A DNA stretch of 64,000 bases from Methanobrevibacter millerae (lineage in GTDB: Archaea; Methanobacteriota; Methanobacteria; Methanobacteriales; Methanobacteriaceae), in contig NZ_FMXB01000003.1 in the NCBI RefSeq assembly GCF_900103415.1, positions 110,522-174,521 of the forward strand. The letters are read 5' to 3'. The notes below the pieces were generated by a model. It saw only the letters and a list, made by a program, of their open reading frames with translations. It was not told where the DNA came from and made no database searches. The translations under genes were made by a program, and so were the position numbers. Of the stretch, positions 34,801-44,637 are shown piece by piece (positions within the stretch are counted from its first letter, which is position 1; each line of letters begins with the position of its first letter).

Positions 34801-37471
34801 ATCATTTGACACCATTTATGCAATAGACATTAAGGATTCAGACAATGTTAGCGTTTGCGATAATGCAATCGGCGCTTCAGGTTTCTCATACGTCTACGGA
34901 TTGTATATCGAAGCTGATGATTCTATTGTTGACAGTAACACATTTATCATAAAATCTTCCAATTACGCTAACGGAATTGAAATAGAAGCTTCACTAAACG
35001 CTACCGTCAGCAATAACAGCATCATTGTTGCCTCTCCTGTCGTTGCTTATCCTGTTTATTCAGGCATGAACGGAGGAGACCTTGAAGTTAAATACATCAA
35101 CAACACTATTGGAGCTGTTTCTGATATCGTTTACGGTATGGAGCTATGCGGAACCTATGAAGTTGTAAGGGGTAACGTAATCGTAGTTGAAGGTAATAAA
35201 ACTACCGGACTGGCTATCAAATCAAAAGAATCCGAAATCAGAGATAACGATATCAGCGCTTTAGGTGAAAACTTAGGAAATTCCTCAACTGTTGAAACAT
35301 TCATTCCAATGACTGCAGCTATTCAATTGGTTGATTCAGATGCATTCGTCACTTTAAATTTAATTAATTCACTTTCCAGAGGTATTTATATTGAAGGCGG
35401 TGTAGCTAGCATCTTTGATAATGAAATAAATGTTACTGATAATGGTATGGACGATTCATGCGCAATCGCAGCTAAAGAGTCAGATATTCTTATTTCTTAC
35501 AACAACATTACCTATGTGGGCAACACTTCAGGCTCAACCGATAATTATGCAATTTACCTGGAAGATTGTATAACTCCTGTATTAACGAAAAACAACATTG
35601 ACATTACTATTCCATCATGTGCAGTTGACTGGAGAGAAGAGCCTGCAGGCAGCGGAAATTGGGTAGGTTATGTCATATCTGAAGGTATTCACATTGATTC
35701 TCCAGAAACTATATTTTATGGAAACGATGTTACTTTAGACTATTCAAATGTTGTCGGATCTTATGATACAATCTATACGATACACATAATTTCAGATAAT
35801 GCTAAAATCTCATCAAACAATATTGAAGCTGACGGTCACGCATACATTTACGGATTGCAGATTACAGGAGAAAACTTAACTGTCGAAAAGAACAACATCA
35901 CTGCAAATTCCGATGCATACTATGCAAACGGCATTAACATTGAAGGACCTGCTTCAGGAGTTGTCAAAGACAATTTCATAGCAAATTCCGCACCTGGAGT
36001 TGTATATCCAATCTATTCAGCAATGTCTAACGGAAATGTAAGTGTCGATTACGTAAATAATGTCATTGTCGCATCTGCTGACCTTGCTTACGGTATGGAA
36101 ATTGCAGGATTGGAGGAAAACGTTGAAGGAAATAAATTCCTGATTGCAGGTAACGAATCAATTGGTATCTATTCAAAAACCAAGAATTTAACTGTAAAGG
36201 ATAATGAAATGAAAATTTTCTCCAATTCAACAAAATCCACTGCATTTAAAGGCATATTCGGTAATGCAACAGTAAGCGACAACAATATCAGCGTAATGGG
36301 TGAATACAGTATTGATGTTACTAAAATCAACGCTGTGGTAAAAGATAACTATCTGGTAGCTAATGAACTCACGGGTGATGCGTCTGTTGATTATGATATG
36401 GATACTTCATCAGTTTACAACAACACTCCTGCTATGGAAAAATATTTCCTTACCAGTGATGGCTTAGTGAAATACTTCGGTAATGCCGATCAATTGAAAT
36501 TCACTTTAACTGATGCTTCAGGCACTCCAATGTCAAATAAGACAATTATCATTACAATCAACGGCAGAAACTACACCAGAACTACTGATGAAAACGGTAC
36601 TGCTAAAATGAATATCGGTTTGAATTCAGGCGATTATGCTGCAACAGGTACCTATTTGGGCGAAACGTATAATCTGACCGCCGATGCTCCAATTACCATT
36701 TTGCCTACCGTTGAAGCTGATGATATCACAAAAATCTATAAAAACGATACTCAGTTCTATGCTACTTTCTGCGATTCAGACGGCAAAACCTTAGCAAACA
36801 ACACTGAAGTTGAATTCAACATTAACGGTGTTTTCTATAAACGTTACACCAATGAAAACGGTACGGCCAGATTAAACATTAATTTAAACCCTGGCGTATA
36901 TGTTATTACCTCCTATAATCCGAAAACCGGAGAACAGGCAGCTAATAATATCACCGTTTTATCTTCCATTGTCAACAACACCGATCTGGTAAAATACTAC
37001 AGAAACGCTTCACAGTATGTAGTTACAATCCTTGACGGTCAGGGAAATCCTGCCAAGGCCGGTGAAAACGTTACATTCAACATCAACGGTGTATTCTACA
37101 CTCGTCAAACCAATGAATCAGGTCAGGCCAAATTAAGTATTAACCTTGAACCTGGTGAATACATCATTACTGCACAGTACAACGGATTGATGGCATCCAA
37201 CAACATCACTGTATTGTCTGTCATTGAAACCGAGGACTTATCCATGAAATATAAGGACGGATCCAAGTTCAATGCAACAATCCTTGATGGCCAAGGCAAA
37301 CCGTTAGCTAACGCAAATGTTACATTTAACATCAATGGTGTTTTCTACAATAAGGTAACTGACGAGAATGGTGTTGCTCACCTCAACATTAATTTAATGG
37401 CTGGCGAGTACATCATTACCACAAGCTATAACGGAATGAACGCAGCAAACAAAATTACCATTTCAAGTTAG
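31866..37471 (+). pseudogene. Adhesin-like protein, interrupted by a frameshift
   Basis: A very large secreted surface protein (about 1,870 residues if joined). The signal peptide follows the ATG at 31866 (MKSNKKILCLLIALIMLLAV, then SAT). Then come beta-helix-type repeats (NNxI/NxxxNNNxI patterns). A module near residues 590-1550 is present three times with a ~957-base period, and four C-terminal Ig-like repeats end the protein (each with FNINGVFYxRxTNExG). The frame ends at 34754. Translation in the next frame restores PSCYVDWKEIPPGSG, matching the other modules, from 34652 onward without interruption. The break lies in TTCCTTCCTTC (34646-34656): one base short, or four bases short. It may be phase-variable, a real pseudogene or an assembly error. 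There is no LPxTG or C-terminal membrane helix. Confidence 0.85.
33620..36450 (+). repeat. Threefold tandem module of about 957-960 bases within the adhesin
   Basis: Equivalent positions of the GSYDTIY/GSFDTIY motif start at 33840, 34799 and 35756, giving steps of 959 and 957 bases. Other markers repeat in step, for example PSC-VDW, GMNGGDLEV and VTYVGNTSG. The first step is not a multiple of three, which independently confirms the lost base at the frameshift. Boundaries are approximate. Confidence 0.8.
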
Positions 37472-37493
37472 GGAATTAAAACCCTTAACTTCT
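36701..37493 (+). repeat. Direct repeat, copy 1: Ig-like C-terminus of the first adhesin
   Basis: Highly similar to 39661-40453 at a constant offset of 2,960 bases with no gaps seen at several checkpoints. It spans three Ig-like domains, the stop codon and the hairpin terminator. Shared stretches approach identity near the 3' end. Confidence 0.8.
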
Positions 37494-37500
37494 TTTTTTT
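37465..37500 (+). terminator. Terminator of the first adhesin gene
   Basis: AAGTTAGGG (37465-37473) pairs with CCCTTAACTT (37482-37491), followed by CTTTTTTTT. It is almost the same as the terminator of the second adhesin gene. Confidence 0.7.
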
Positions 37501-37525
37501 TATTTTTTAAACGAATCTTTTTTAC

Positions 37526-37557
37526 TTACTTGAATTTTCCAGTAAGAGTTTTTTTTT
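37526..37557 (+). repeat. Palindromic TTACTnGAA...TTCCAGTAA element, copy 2
   Basis: TTACTTGAATTTTCCAGTAAGAG followed by nine T. Same core as the element at 31679, and likewise placed between an upstream terminator and an adhesin gene. Confidence 0.55.
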
Positions 37558-37698
37558 CATTTTCCGCTAATTTTTTATCAATTTTTCATTAAAAAGTCAA
37601 ATCGCCACTTATTTATATTGAATATAATATATTTTTATACATAATGTATACTTTTTAATAATTTTGTTATTAATCAGTGCATTTTTGGAGATGGAAAA

Positions 37699-40431
37699 AT
37701 GAGATTTAAAAAGATTTTTTTAGTTACTCTCCTATTAGTCGCTATGTTAAGCGTTTCGATGGTTGGCGCATCGGATGATGCGGACAATTTCGCAGGCGAT
37801 GACATAATGGCTGACGGGTTGGGTGAAATGCAGCCTGGCGATCCTGAAGGGGATTTCGATGCATATGTAAATGAGGAAAATGTTGATATAAATGACATAA
37901 ATGAAACGCTCGGGGTAAGATTCTATTGTCCTGAAAATTATAACGGCAGCGTTAGAATTGAATTTACAGATACTGATTTGGACGCTATTGTCTATGATGT
38001 CAATGAAAGCGTATGGGACACAAATGCTGTATATCTTATTCCTGATTTGGGAATTATCGAAACCGGAAGATACCGCACCGAGCTGTTTTTCCAAAATGAT
38101 GATGATGAATGGTGGATTGGCGGCGGAGTTATCTCTGTCGTCGACTATAATGAATTCTGGGTAAATGAAAACATCAGCTTCGGCTGGCCGCAGCCAATCG
38201 ATCTGGACGTTCCGTTCCAGCTTTACTATCCTGTAGGCAGCGCCGGTAAGGAAGTTATGATTACCGTAATAAGATGGGGGAGCGTAATCAACGAAATTGC
38301 CGTTTCAACATCAATCAATGACACAAGCGGATTTATTGATTTCACATGGGAAGACTTGGGCGTTGACTGTTACGGCTTAAGCGTCAATGAACCGGTTGAG
38401 TATAACATAATGTTCACTTATGAAGATGAGGTCATATTTGAAAGCGTTTATGAAATGGCCTCACCATTGTGGGCATGGGATTATGCCTATATTGGAGGAG
38501 TGCTTGATGCGGCCACTGTCGCTTCAGTAGGACTTGATCCTAGAATCGATGAGGGAAACGTCATCATTTTAATCGACGGAGAACAATGCTTCAACAAGAC
38601 CCTCGATGAAATCTATTCCAACGTAATCGGCGGCGGACCAAATGCGGGCAGAGTCGAATATCAGATTTTTATTGACGATTTGGACACTGAAATCGAAGCC
38701 GGTGATTACGTAGTGGAATTGATTTTCACCAATGAAAACGTCACGGTAAGCGATTATTATGAAATAAAAATATATAATGCCACTTCCGTTGTTGAGGACA
38801 ATGAAAGCGATATAGCCATAGTCATTCTCCGCGATGAGGTATATGTGCAGGACGCTACCTTCATTCAGATTGTAATTCCTGTAAATACTACCGGTAACGT
38901 TATAATTACATGGGACGGGGAATCATTCATCGACCTTCCGATTGAATTAATGGGAGACTACCGCCAAGTTGGCAATTTTTCAGTTTACGACTTATATTCA
39001 GAGTATTTCGAATTTGTAGGCTTGGGAAAACATGAAATCAACGTCACATTTTCAGGTGAAAACGGTACGCTTTCAAATGATGCCAACGTTACCTTTTTAT
39101 CCTACGTTACTCCTAAAGTATTGCCTGGAAATTACCTTTGTGATGATGATATCAGATACTTTGCATTTGTGGAACTTATAGACGAATGGTGGAATGAAGA
39201 GGTAATTGTCCTGCTTAACGGCACGGAATACTTCCACAAATATCTCAATGATTTCGATGGGGACCATGTCATATATCATGAATATGCCGACTATTATCTC
39301 ATAACTCCGGATTATCTGGATGAGCCTGTAGCTCCGGGCACTTATGAGGTAGAAATCACATGTTCAGATTATCATTTACCTGAATCCGGCATTGTAACTT
39401 TCTATGATGACGGCATAAACATCGATGCTCCGGATGTTGAAAAGTACTTCGGCGGCCCTGAAAGGTTCTATGTCAATGTAACCGACGGCGCCTTCAACCC
39501 TATAGCCAACGCTACCGTCAACATCACGATAAACGATGTGACTTATAAAAGGGTTACAGATGAAAACGGTTCTGCATCAATCGGTTTAGGATTAAACAGC
39601 CGCACCTATGAAGTCTATGTTCAGTGCAATGAAACCGTAGTTGTTTCACGCGTATTTATCCTGCCTACCGTCGACGGAGACGATGTGACTAAAATGTTCA
39701 GAAACGGAACTCAGTACTATGCAACTTTCTATGATTCAGAAGGTAAAACATTAGGAAATCATACTGAAGTCGAATTCAACATCAACGGCGTTTTCTATAA
39801 ACGCTACACCAATGAAAACGGTACTGCACGCATGAACATTAATTTAAACCCTGGCGAGTACATCATCACGGCCAAAAACCCTGTTACCGGTGAACAGTAC
39901 ACGAACCTCATTGAAGTATTGCCTACAATCGTTGAAAATGATGATCTGGTCAAATATTACAGGAACGATTCCCAATATGTAGTTACAATCCTTGATGATG
40001 AAGGAAATCCTGTTAAGGCCGGTGTAAACGTAACATTCAACATTAACGGTGTATTCTACACTCGTCAAACCAATGAATCCGGTCAGGCTAAATTAAGTAT
40101 TAACCTTGAACCTGGTGAATATGTCATTACTGCACAGTACAATGGCTTGATGGCATCCAACAACATCACTGTATTGTCAGTCATTGAAACCGAGAACTTG
40201 AACATGAAATATCAGGATGGATCCTATTTCAATGCAACAATCCTCGATGGTCAGGGTAAACCTCTAGCTAACGCAAATGTTACATTCAACATCAATGGTG
40301 TTTTCTACAATAAGGTAACCGATGAAAATGGTGTTGCCCGCTTGAAAATTAATTTAATGGCTGGCGAGTACATCATTACCACAACGTACAACGGATTGAA
40401 TGCCGCAAACAAAATTACCATTTCAAGTTAA
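37699..40431 (+). CDS. Adhesin-like secreted protein with Ig-like repeats
   Basis: A 910-residue surface protein, intact here. The signal peptide is MRFKKIFLVTLLLVAMLSVS, with cleavage probably before SDDADN. Residues ~40-560 are acidic, tryptophan-containing beta-sandwich repeats that differ from the first adhesin. Residues ~575-910 are four Ig-like repeats (FNINGVFYKRYTNENGTARM and similar) nearly the same as the tail of the upstream adhesin. There is no membrane anchor or LPxTG; attachment to pseudomurein would be through other means. It has its own A/T-rich promoter region with TATA-like sequence at 37616-37640, GGAGATGG before the ATG, and a strong terminator. The shared C-terminus points to recent recombination or gene conversion. 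Confidence 0.85.
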   Translation: MRFKKIFLVTLLLVAMLSVSMVGASDDADNFAGDDIMADGLGEMQPGDPEGDFDAYVNEENVDINDINETLGVRFYCPENYNGSVRIEFTDTDLDAIVYDVNESVWDTNAVYLIPDLGIIETGRYRTELFFQNDDDEWWIGGGVISVVDYNEFWVNENISFGWPQPIDLDVPFQLYYPVGSAGKEVMITVIRWGSVINEIAVSTSINDTSGFIDFTWEDLGVDCYGLSVNEPVEYNIMFTYEDEVIFESVYEMASPLWAWDYAYIGGVLDAATVASVGLDPRIDEGNVIILIDGEQCFNKTLDEIYSNVIGGGPNAGRVEYQIFIDDLDTEIEAGDYVVELIFTNENVTVSDYYEIKIYNATSVVEDNESDIAIVILRDEVYVQDATFIQIVIPVNTTGNVIITWDGESFIDLPIELMGDYRQVGNFSVYDLYSEYFEFVGLGKHEINVTFSGENGTLSNDANVTFLSYVTPKVLPGNYLCDDDIRYFAFVELIDEWWNEEVIVLLNGTEYFHKYLNDFDGDHVIYHEYADYYLITPDYLDEPVAPGTYEVEITCSDYHLPESGIVTFYDDGINIDAPDVEKYFGGPERFYVNVTDGAFNPIANATVNITINDVTYKRVTDENGSASIGLGLNSRTYEVYVQCNETVVVSRVFILPTVDGDDVTKMFRNGTQYYATFYDSEGKTLGNHTEVEFNINGVFYKRYTNENGTARMNINLNPGEYIITAKNPVTGEQYTNLIEVLPTIVENDDLVKYYRNDSQYVVTILDDEGNPVKAGVNVTFNINGVFYTRQTNESGQAKLSINLEPGEYVITAQYNGLMASNNITVLSVIETENLNMKYQDGSYFNATILDGQGKPLANANVTFNINGVFYNKVTDENGVARLKINLMAGEYIITTTYNGLNAANKITISS

Positions 40432-40453
40432 GGAATTTAAACCCTTAACTTCT
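39661..40453 (+). repeat. Direct repeat, copy 2: Ig-like C-terminus of the second adhesin
   Basis: Partner of 36701-37493, offset 2,960 bases. The stop codons (37471 and 40431) and terminators align at the same offset, so the duplication includes the transcript end. Confidence 0.8.
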
Positions 40454-40460
40454 TTTTTTT
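40425..40460 (+). terminator. Terminator of the second adhesin gene
   Basis: AAGTTAAGG (40425-40433) pairs with CCCTTAACTT (40442-40451), followed by CTTTTTTTT. Its T-run reaches the stop codon of the convergent queC gene. Confidence 0.7.
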
Positions 40461-41133
40461 ATTTTTCATAATGAGTTAAATCTTCAAGGCCTGCTTTTTT
40501 AAAGCCTCTTTTTCTTCTCATGCAGCTTTCACAAACGCCACAGTGCTTTTCAAAGCCTTTGTAGCAGGAATAGCTAAGCTCCATCGGTGCATTAACTTCA
40601 GCGCCTAGCTTCACGATTTCATCCTTGTCCAGGTCAATGGCCGGAGCCTTGATTTCAATATCAATTGGTGAACCTACTTTAAACAATTCATTAAAGCTTT
40701 CTAAAAATTCTTTTGAATTGTCGGGAAATGTGGCGGCTTCCTCTTTATCCCATCCGACGATTATTATCTCCGCACCGATGCTTTCAGCGTATGATGCCGC
40801 AATTGCGGTAAAAACAGTATTTCTTGCAGGAACCCAGACGCTGTCGGCTGTTTTTAAGGATTTCTCCAAATTGTCCAAATCATTAATTTCAACTTCGGGA
40901 ATGTCTTCGGAGGTATTTAACGTCGAATCGCTGATTTCAGCCAGCCACGGCAGGTCAATTACACTGTGGGTAAAGCCCATCTTTTCACAGATTGCGCGTG
41001 ATGCTTTAAGCTCCTGATTAAATGCCTTCTGGCCGTAGTTGAATGTTATTGCATGAATGTCATAGTCTCGGGCATAAACGCTTGCGGCCACGCAGCAATC
41101 AAGCCCTCCGGAAAGTACTGCGATGGCTTTCAT
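40459..41133 (-). CDS. queC: 7-cyano-7-deazaguanine synthase
   Basis: Makes preQ0 from carboxy-deazaguanine; in archaea preQ0 is inserted into tRNA on the way to archaeosine. The 224-residue PP-loop ATPase starts AIAVLSGGLDCCVAA; the PP-loop SGGxDS/T position has Cys. Further segments are VWVPARNTVFTAIAASYAES (about residues 99-118). The C-terminal zinc site is built from SYSCYKG, HCGVCESC. Its start codon overlaps the stop of larC by 4 bases (ATGA), so the two are translationally coupled. No other queuosine-pathway genes lie next to it. Confidence 0.92.
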   Translation of the reverse strand: MKAIAVLSGGLDCCVAASVYARDYDIHAITFNYGQKAFNQELKASRAICEKMGFTHSVIDLPWLAEISDSTLNTSEDIPEVEINDLDNLEKSLKTADSVWVPARNTVFTAIAASYAESIGAEIIIVGWDKEEAATFPDNSKEFLESFNELFKVGSPIDIEIKAPAIDLDKDEIVKLGAEVNAPMELSYSCYKGFEKHCGVCESCMRRKRGFKKAGLEDLTHYEK

Positions 41134-42299
41134 TTAACCAGCTCCCTTACTTTTCTGAGGCTTAAACCGCTTTTTTGAGCGATTTTCTTTAAATCCTCAT
41201 ATTCCGGTCTAGAAGAGATTACCTTGCCGTTAACGTAGCCTATTTTGAAAGTGACTTCATATTCCTCGCCTTCAATCACAAAAGCTTTTTTAATGAACTC
41301 TCTTTTGGCCGTTCCCCTATGGATATTAGGAGCTATCCTGATGCCTAAACTTCCGGTTTCCTTGAATATCAACTCAACCAGTTTGTCACGATTGCTTCTT
41401 TTGGAAATTACTTTAAGCAAACTTCCCTGGCGGTTTTTCTTCATTATAATCGGCGTTACAGACACGTCGGATGCGCCAGCATCCAGTAAAACGTCAAAGA
41501 GATATCCGATTTCCTCACCGGTTAAATGGTCGATATTGGTCTCAATTACATCAATTTTATCGCTTTCATTAATGTTTGATGACTTGATAATCCTTAAGAT
41601 GTTGGGATGGTCGAAATCCTTGCTTCCGGAACCGTATCCGACATTATCTGCTTTCACAAGAGGAATGAACTCCTTAATCTCAGAACATAACTCGGCATAA
41701 ATTGCACAGCCGGTAGGAGTTGCAAGCTCGCTTGAAACTGGCCCTCCAATGAAATTGTAGCCTTTTAAAATCTCCAATACTGCGGGAACAGGTACCGGAA
41801 GGGTTCCGTGTGAGGTATTTACTGTACCTCCACCCACGGCTATCGGAAGGCCGATAACGTTTTTGCTATCAAAGCCCAGTGAATGGAATGCCCAGACGGA
41901 TCCCACAACGTCGGCAACCGCATCGCTTGCTCCGACCTCATGGAAGTGAATTTCATCAATGCTTTTGCCGTGAACTTTTGACTCGGCAATAGCCATTCTT
42001 TTAAATATATTTATGGATGTTTTTTTAATATCTTCATCAAGGTCTAGGCCATTTATTCCATCGACTATTTCATTAAAATGAACGTGACCTTTTTTATCAA
42101 ACATTTCAACATGACAATATATAGTATCAATACCACATTTATTAATTTCATCAAAAGTTACTTCAACTTCACCTACGATTCTAGCTGATGATTCCATAAC
42201 CTCTTTCAGTTTGCCGGTATCCGCACCCAAATCGACGAGTGCGCCGATAATCATGTTTCCTGAAATTCCGCTGCATTGCGGGTCAATAATGATTGTCAT
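41130..42299 (-). CDS. larC: Nickel pincer cofactor synthesis protein LarC
   Basis: LarC inserts nickel into the pyridinium dithiocarboxylate pincer cofactor of lactate racemase-type enzymes by a CTP-dependent mechanism. The 389-residue sequence has the family start (IDPQCSGISGNMIIGALVDL), the FHEVGASDAVADVVG segment (about residues 122-136) and VGGGTVNTSHGTLPVPVPA (about 155-173). In Lactobacillus the protein is made by frameshifting from two ORFs; here it is one ORF. No larA, larB or larE is visible in the window. It is upstream of and overlapping queC. Confidence 0.9.
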   Translation of the reverse strand: MTIIIDPQCSGISGNMIIGALVDLGADTGKLKEVMESSARIVGEVEVTFDEINKCGIDTIYCHVEMFDKKGHVHFNEIVDGINGLDLDEDIKKTSINIFKRMAIAESKVHGKSIDEIHFHEVGASDAVADVVGSVWAFHSLGFDSKNVIGLPIAVGGGTVNTSHGTLPVPVPAVLEILKGYNFIGGPVSSELATPTGCAIYAELCSEIKEFIPLVKADNVGYGSGSKDFDHPNILRIIKSSNINESDKIDVIETNIDHLTGEEIGYLFDVLLDAGASDVSVTPIIMKKNRQGSLLKVISKRSNRDKLVELIFKETGSLGIRIAPNIHRGTAKREFIKKAFVIEGEEYEVTFKIGYVNGKVISSRPEYEDLKKIAQKSGLSLRKVRELVK

Positions 42300-42359
42300 A
42301 ATAATTTCCCAAATCCTTTCTTAAACATTTATTTTTAACTTCGTTATATATAATAGTAT

Positions 42360-43355
42360 ATGAATGAAAGCAAGTTTAAGATTACCGAAAAGGATGATGA
42401 GATCTGCTTCACCAATCCAGATAATTTCATGGCCATAAGCGATTTTACAGAAAGTGACGTAATTAACACGGTTGAAAACGTCATCGTTACAACAAAAGCT
42501 GAAAATAATGATGTTAAATCCTGCATCGTTCAATTAATGGATTCCATCAGTTACTTTAAGAATTCCTACGGCGATGTGGAGATATTCACCTTCATGTCAA
42601 ACGACGTTGTATTACAGGATTTTGCGGAAAACCTGAAAGTTTTAAACAGTGAAAAGGGTTTTGTAGACGCCAGAATCAACATAAGCCACGTCATCTGCAT
42701 TAACCGGAGATTATCCCAAAATAATTTGATGAAAATCTATAGAGACGTCACCAAAGCGAAAGCGAAGTATTTTGCGAGTCTTAATCTGCCTTTGCACATT
42801 GAAAACATTCTAAACACCGATGATTTTCTTGCCGTTTTGGCAAATGCTTCCGGTGAATGTTCGGGCATTAATGATATTGAAACCAACATCGAAGAGGCTG
42901 TTGAAATAAGCTTGGAGGACGCTTTTGAAAGATTGGATTTAACATTTGGGATTTTAGATTACTTGGTTGCTGAAGGAATACTGATTGGAGATTTGGTCGA
43001 GGCCGGAATGGAGCTTTTAAACGGCGTTGAAATAACCGAAGAGCTTGAAGGAAAAATGGAAGCTCAAATTATTCATGCGTTAACAGACATTAATGTCATT
43101 GCCCTTATAATGGCAGCTATCAGAACGGAAGATGACTTAACGAGAATACGTGAAATCGATGATTCGGCTCACCTCTACTCCGATGAGGTTCTGGGAATGG
43201 CAGTTGCAAACCAGATTGCCGGAACGAAGGCTGTTTTAAACTTCAGGCATTACATTGATGTAAAACCCGGAATCATCTACGGTTTGCCGCCGATAATGGA
43301 AGATGTTTTCGCAGGACTCATTGCAGGATGCGTATCTAAGATTTTTGAAGAATAA
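42360..43355 (+). CDS. cobZ: CobZ-type alpha-ribazole phosphatase with extra N-terminal domain (CbiS-like)
   Basis: The C-terminal half (about residues 190-331) matches the CobZ/PgpA-like fold: [20 protein letters not shown], then [20 protein letters not shown] and a [14 protein letters not shown] end. In archaea CobZ removes phosphate from alpha-ribazole phosphate in cobamide synthesis. The N-terminal ~180 residues resemble the place of CbiZ in the CbiZ-CobZ fusion CbiS of Methanopyrus, but similarity to CbiZ is weak by eye. cobS lies downstream on the same strand, interrupted by a two-gene insert. No clear ribosome site precedes the ATG, so it may be leaderless. Confidence 0.65.
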   Translation: MNESKFKITEKDDEICFTNPDNFMAISDFTESDVINTVENVIVTTKAENNDVKSCIVQLMDSISYFKNSYGDVEIFTFMSNDVVLQDFAENLKVLNSEKGFVDARINISHVICINRRLSQNNLMKIYRDVTKAKAKYFASLNLPLHIENILNTDDFLAVLANASGECSGINDIETNIEEAVEISLEDAFERLDLTFGILDYLVAEGILIGDLVEAGMELLNGVEITEELEGKMEAQIIHALTDINVIALIMAAIRTEDDLTRIREIDDSAHLYSDEVLGMAVANQIAGTKAVLNFRHYIDVKPGIIYGLPPIMEDVFAGLIAGCVSKIFEE

Positions 43356-43387
43356 AAGAATATAAAAGTGAAATCTACAAAATTAAT

Positions 43388-43411
43388 GAATCCATCAAAG
43401 ATTCTTTTTTT
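43388..43411 (+). terminator. Terminator after cobZ
   Basis: GAATC (43388-43392) pairs with GATTC (43400-43404), followed by T7. The remaining ~240 bases to the next gene are A/T-rich and carry no recognised element apart from a TATA-like stretch near 43590. Confidence 0.45.
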
Positions 43412-43653
43412 AGGAATTTTAATGTCTTTGAAGCTTGTTTTAACGATATTTGTCGTGTTTTAAAGAAAGTTATATTGAACTTATAATATTCATATTCGGA
43501 TGTGAAATTTATTTTATCGTATAAAATTATTTTTCATCGTTTAATTATTATAAAATATTTTCTATTTTTATTTAGTTAAATAGGTTTATATGGTATATTA
43601 TTCATAAAATATTAACTATATTTTTAAAAATTAATTCTTGGAGGATTGATATT

Positions 43654-43965
43654 ATGGATTATGATATTGAAGATGCATTCAATGTCTTAAAAAATCTTAA
43701 AAATAATCCTTATGGAATAAAAGATTCCCCTCATTCCATTATTAGATCTAGAGATAGATCTGTTAATTTAGGTTTGATATATGAAAAATTATCTCAAGAA
43801 AAACCAGTAGCTATTGAAAAAGAAGCAAATTCTTCAAGTAGATTTTTGTTAGTCTTTGAATATACAAAATTCCGTGACTTATCAATAGCAATTGATATAT
43901 TGAATGAAAATGAAATAATGATATTGACTGTTATTGATAAATCAATTGAAAGGAGGAAACATTAA
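43654..43965 (+). CDS. DUF4258-like putative toxin
   Basis: A 103-residue protein. The segment SPHSIIRSRDRSVNLGLIYE (about residues 24-43) matches the DUF4258 pattern HxxxRxxxRxI; DUF4258 is RelE-fold-like, and such proteins are often toxin candidates. A strong GGAGG precedes the ATG. Its stop overlaps the start of the next ORF, a typical toxin-antitoxin arrangement. The pair is visibly more A/T-rich in codon use (AAA, AAT, GAT) than the cob genes on either side, which suggests transfer. Toxicity is inference only. Confidence 0.5.
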   Translation: MDYDIEDAFNVLKNLKNNPYGIKDSPHSIIRSRDRSVNLGLIYEKLSQEKPVAIEKEANSSSRFLLVFEYTKFRDLSIAIDILNENEIMILTVIDKSIERRKH

Positions 43966-44330
43966 TGAAAATAAAAGAATTAGATGCAGAATATACATAT
44001 GACTTTGATTTGGATATTGTTAATATTCAGGTTAAACAGGAATATACATATAAAGAATCAGTTGATTTGGATGTTGGCGTTTTTTTGGATTTTGATGAAA
44101 ATGATTTTCCAGTAAATTTGGAAATTCTTTCTGCTTCTAAAAGACTTGATATTGAAAAAGAACTTCTGATTAATCCTCAGGGTAATGTTAAAATAATCAT
44201 TAGTTCAGATTTGATTGAATTGAATGTAAACTTCTTAATCAATGATAATAATTATCTTTTACAATACTGTGATAGGCATTGTGAAAATCTTAAGATTGCT
44301 GATACTGAAACAAGTTTTGCACTAGTTTAG
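43965..44330 (+). CDS. DUF2283-like putative antitoxin
   Basis: A 121-residue protein whose first half matches DUF2283: YDFDLDIVNIQVKQEYTYKE (about residues 11-30), then GVFLDFDENDFPVNLEILSA (about 37-56). The second half is an extension with no recognised domain. It begins within the last codon of the DUF4258-like gene (1-base overlap), so they are translationally coupled. A perfect hairpin terminator lies at the stop codon. DUF2283 proteins often accompany small toxin-like proteins; the antitoxin role is inferred. Confidence 0.5.
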   Translation: MKIKELDAEYTYDFDLDIVNIQVKQEYTYKESVDLDVGVFLDFDENDFPVNLEILSASKRLDIEKELLINPQGNVKIIISSDLIELNVNFLINDNNYLLQYCDRHCENLKIADTETSFALV

Positions 44331-44356
44331 AGGTTTAAACCTCTAACTTTTTTTTA
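44327..44356 (+). terminator. Terminator of the DUF4258/DUF2283 pair
   Basis: A perfect 20-base palindrome, TTAGAGGTTT/AAACCTCTAA (44327-44346), then CTTTTTTTTT. It makes the pair an independent transcription unit inside the cobZ-cobS interval. Confidence 0.7.
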
Positions 44357-44637
44357 TATTTTCGTTAACCGTCTCTTTTTAAATTAAATGAATTTTGAAA
44401 TGATTAATTAACTAAATGGATATTTTTCAACAAGCATATGTTAATATGAAAGATTCGTTCAAAGATGGATAATTCAACTATCAATCCATATCCTTTGTAA
44501 ATAAGCAAAAAATTCGATTTTGCTCAATGAAAAAATATTTAAAATTATTTGTAAAAATATAATACTGATGAATTACATTTAATAAAAAAACTAATAACTA
44601 TTATAATCGCAAATTAATGATTTTTGAGGAATCAACA

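Noticed and set aside
44119-44140. Fourth copy of the TTCCAGTAA palindrome
   Set aside because: Only the right half matches and it lies inside the DUF2283 coding sequence, so chance is likely.
44331-44637. Cobalamin riboswitch before cobS
   Set aside because: The gap is A/T-rich and lacks the conserved B12-box or a plausible multi-helix core.
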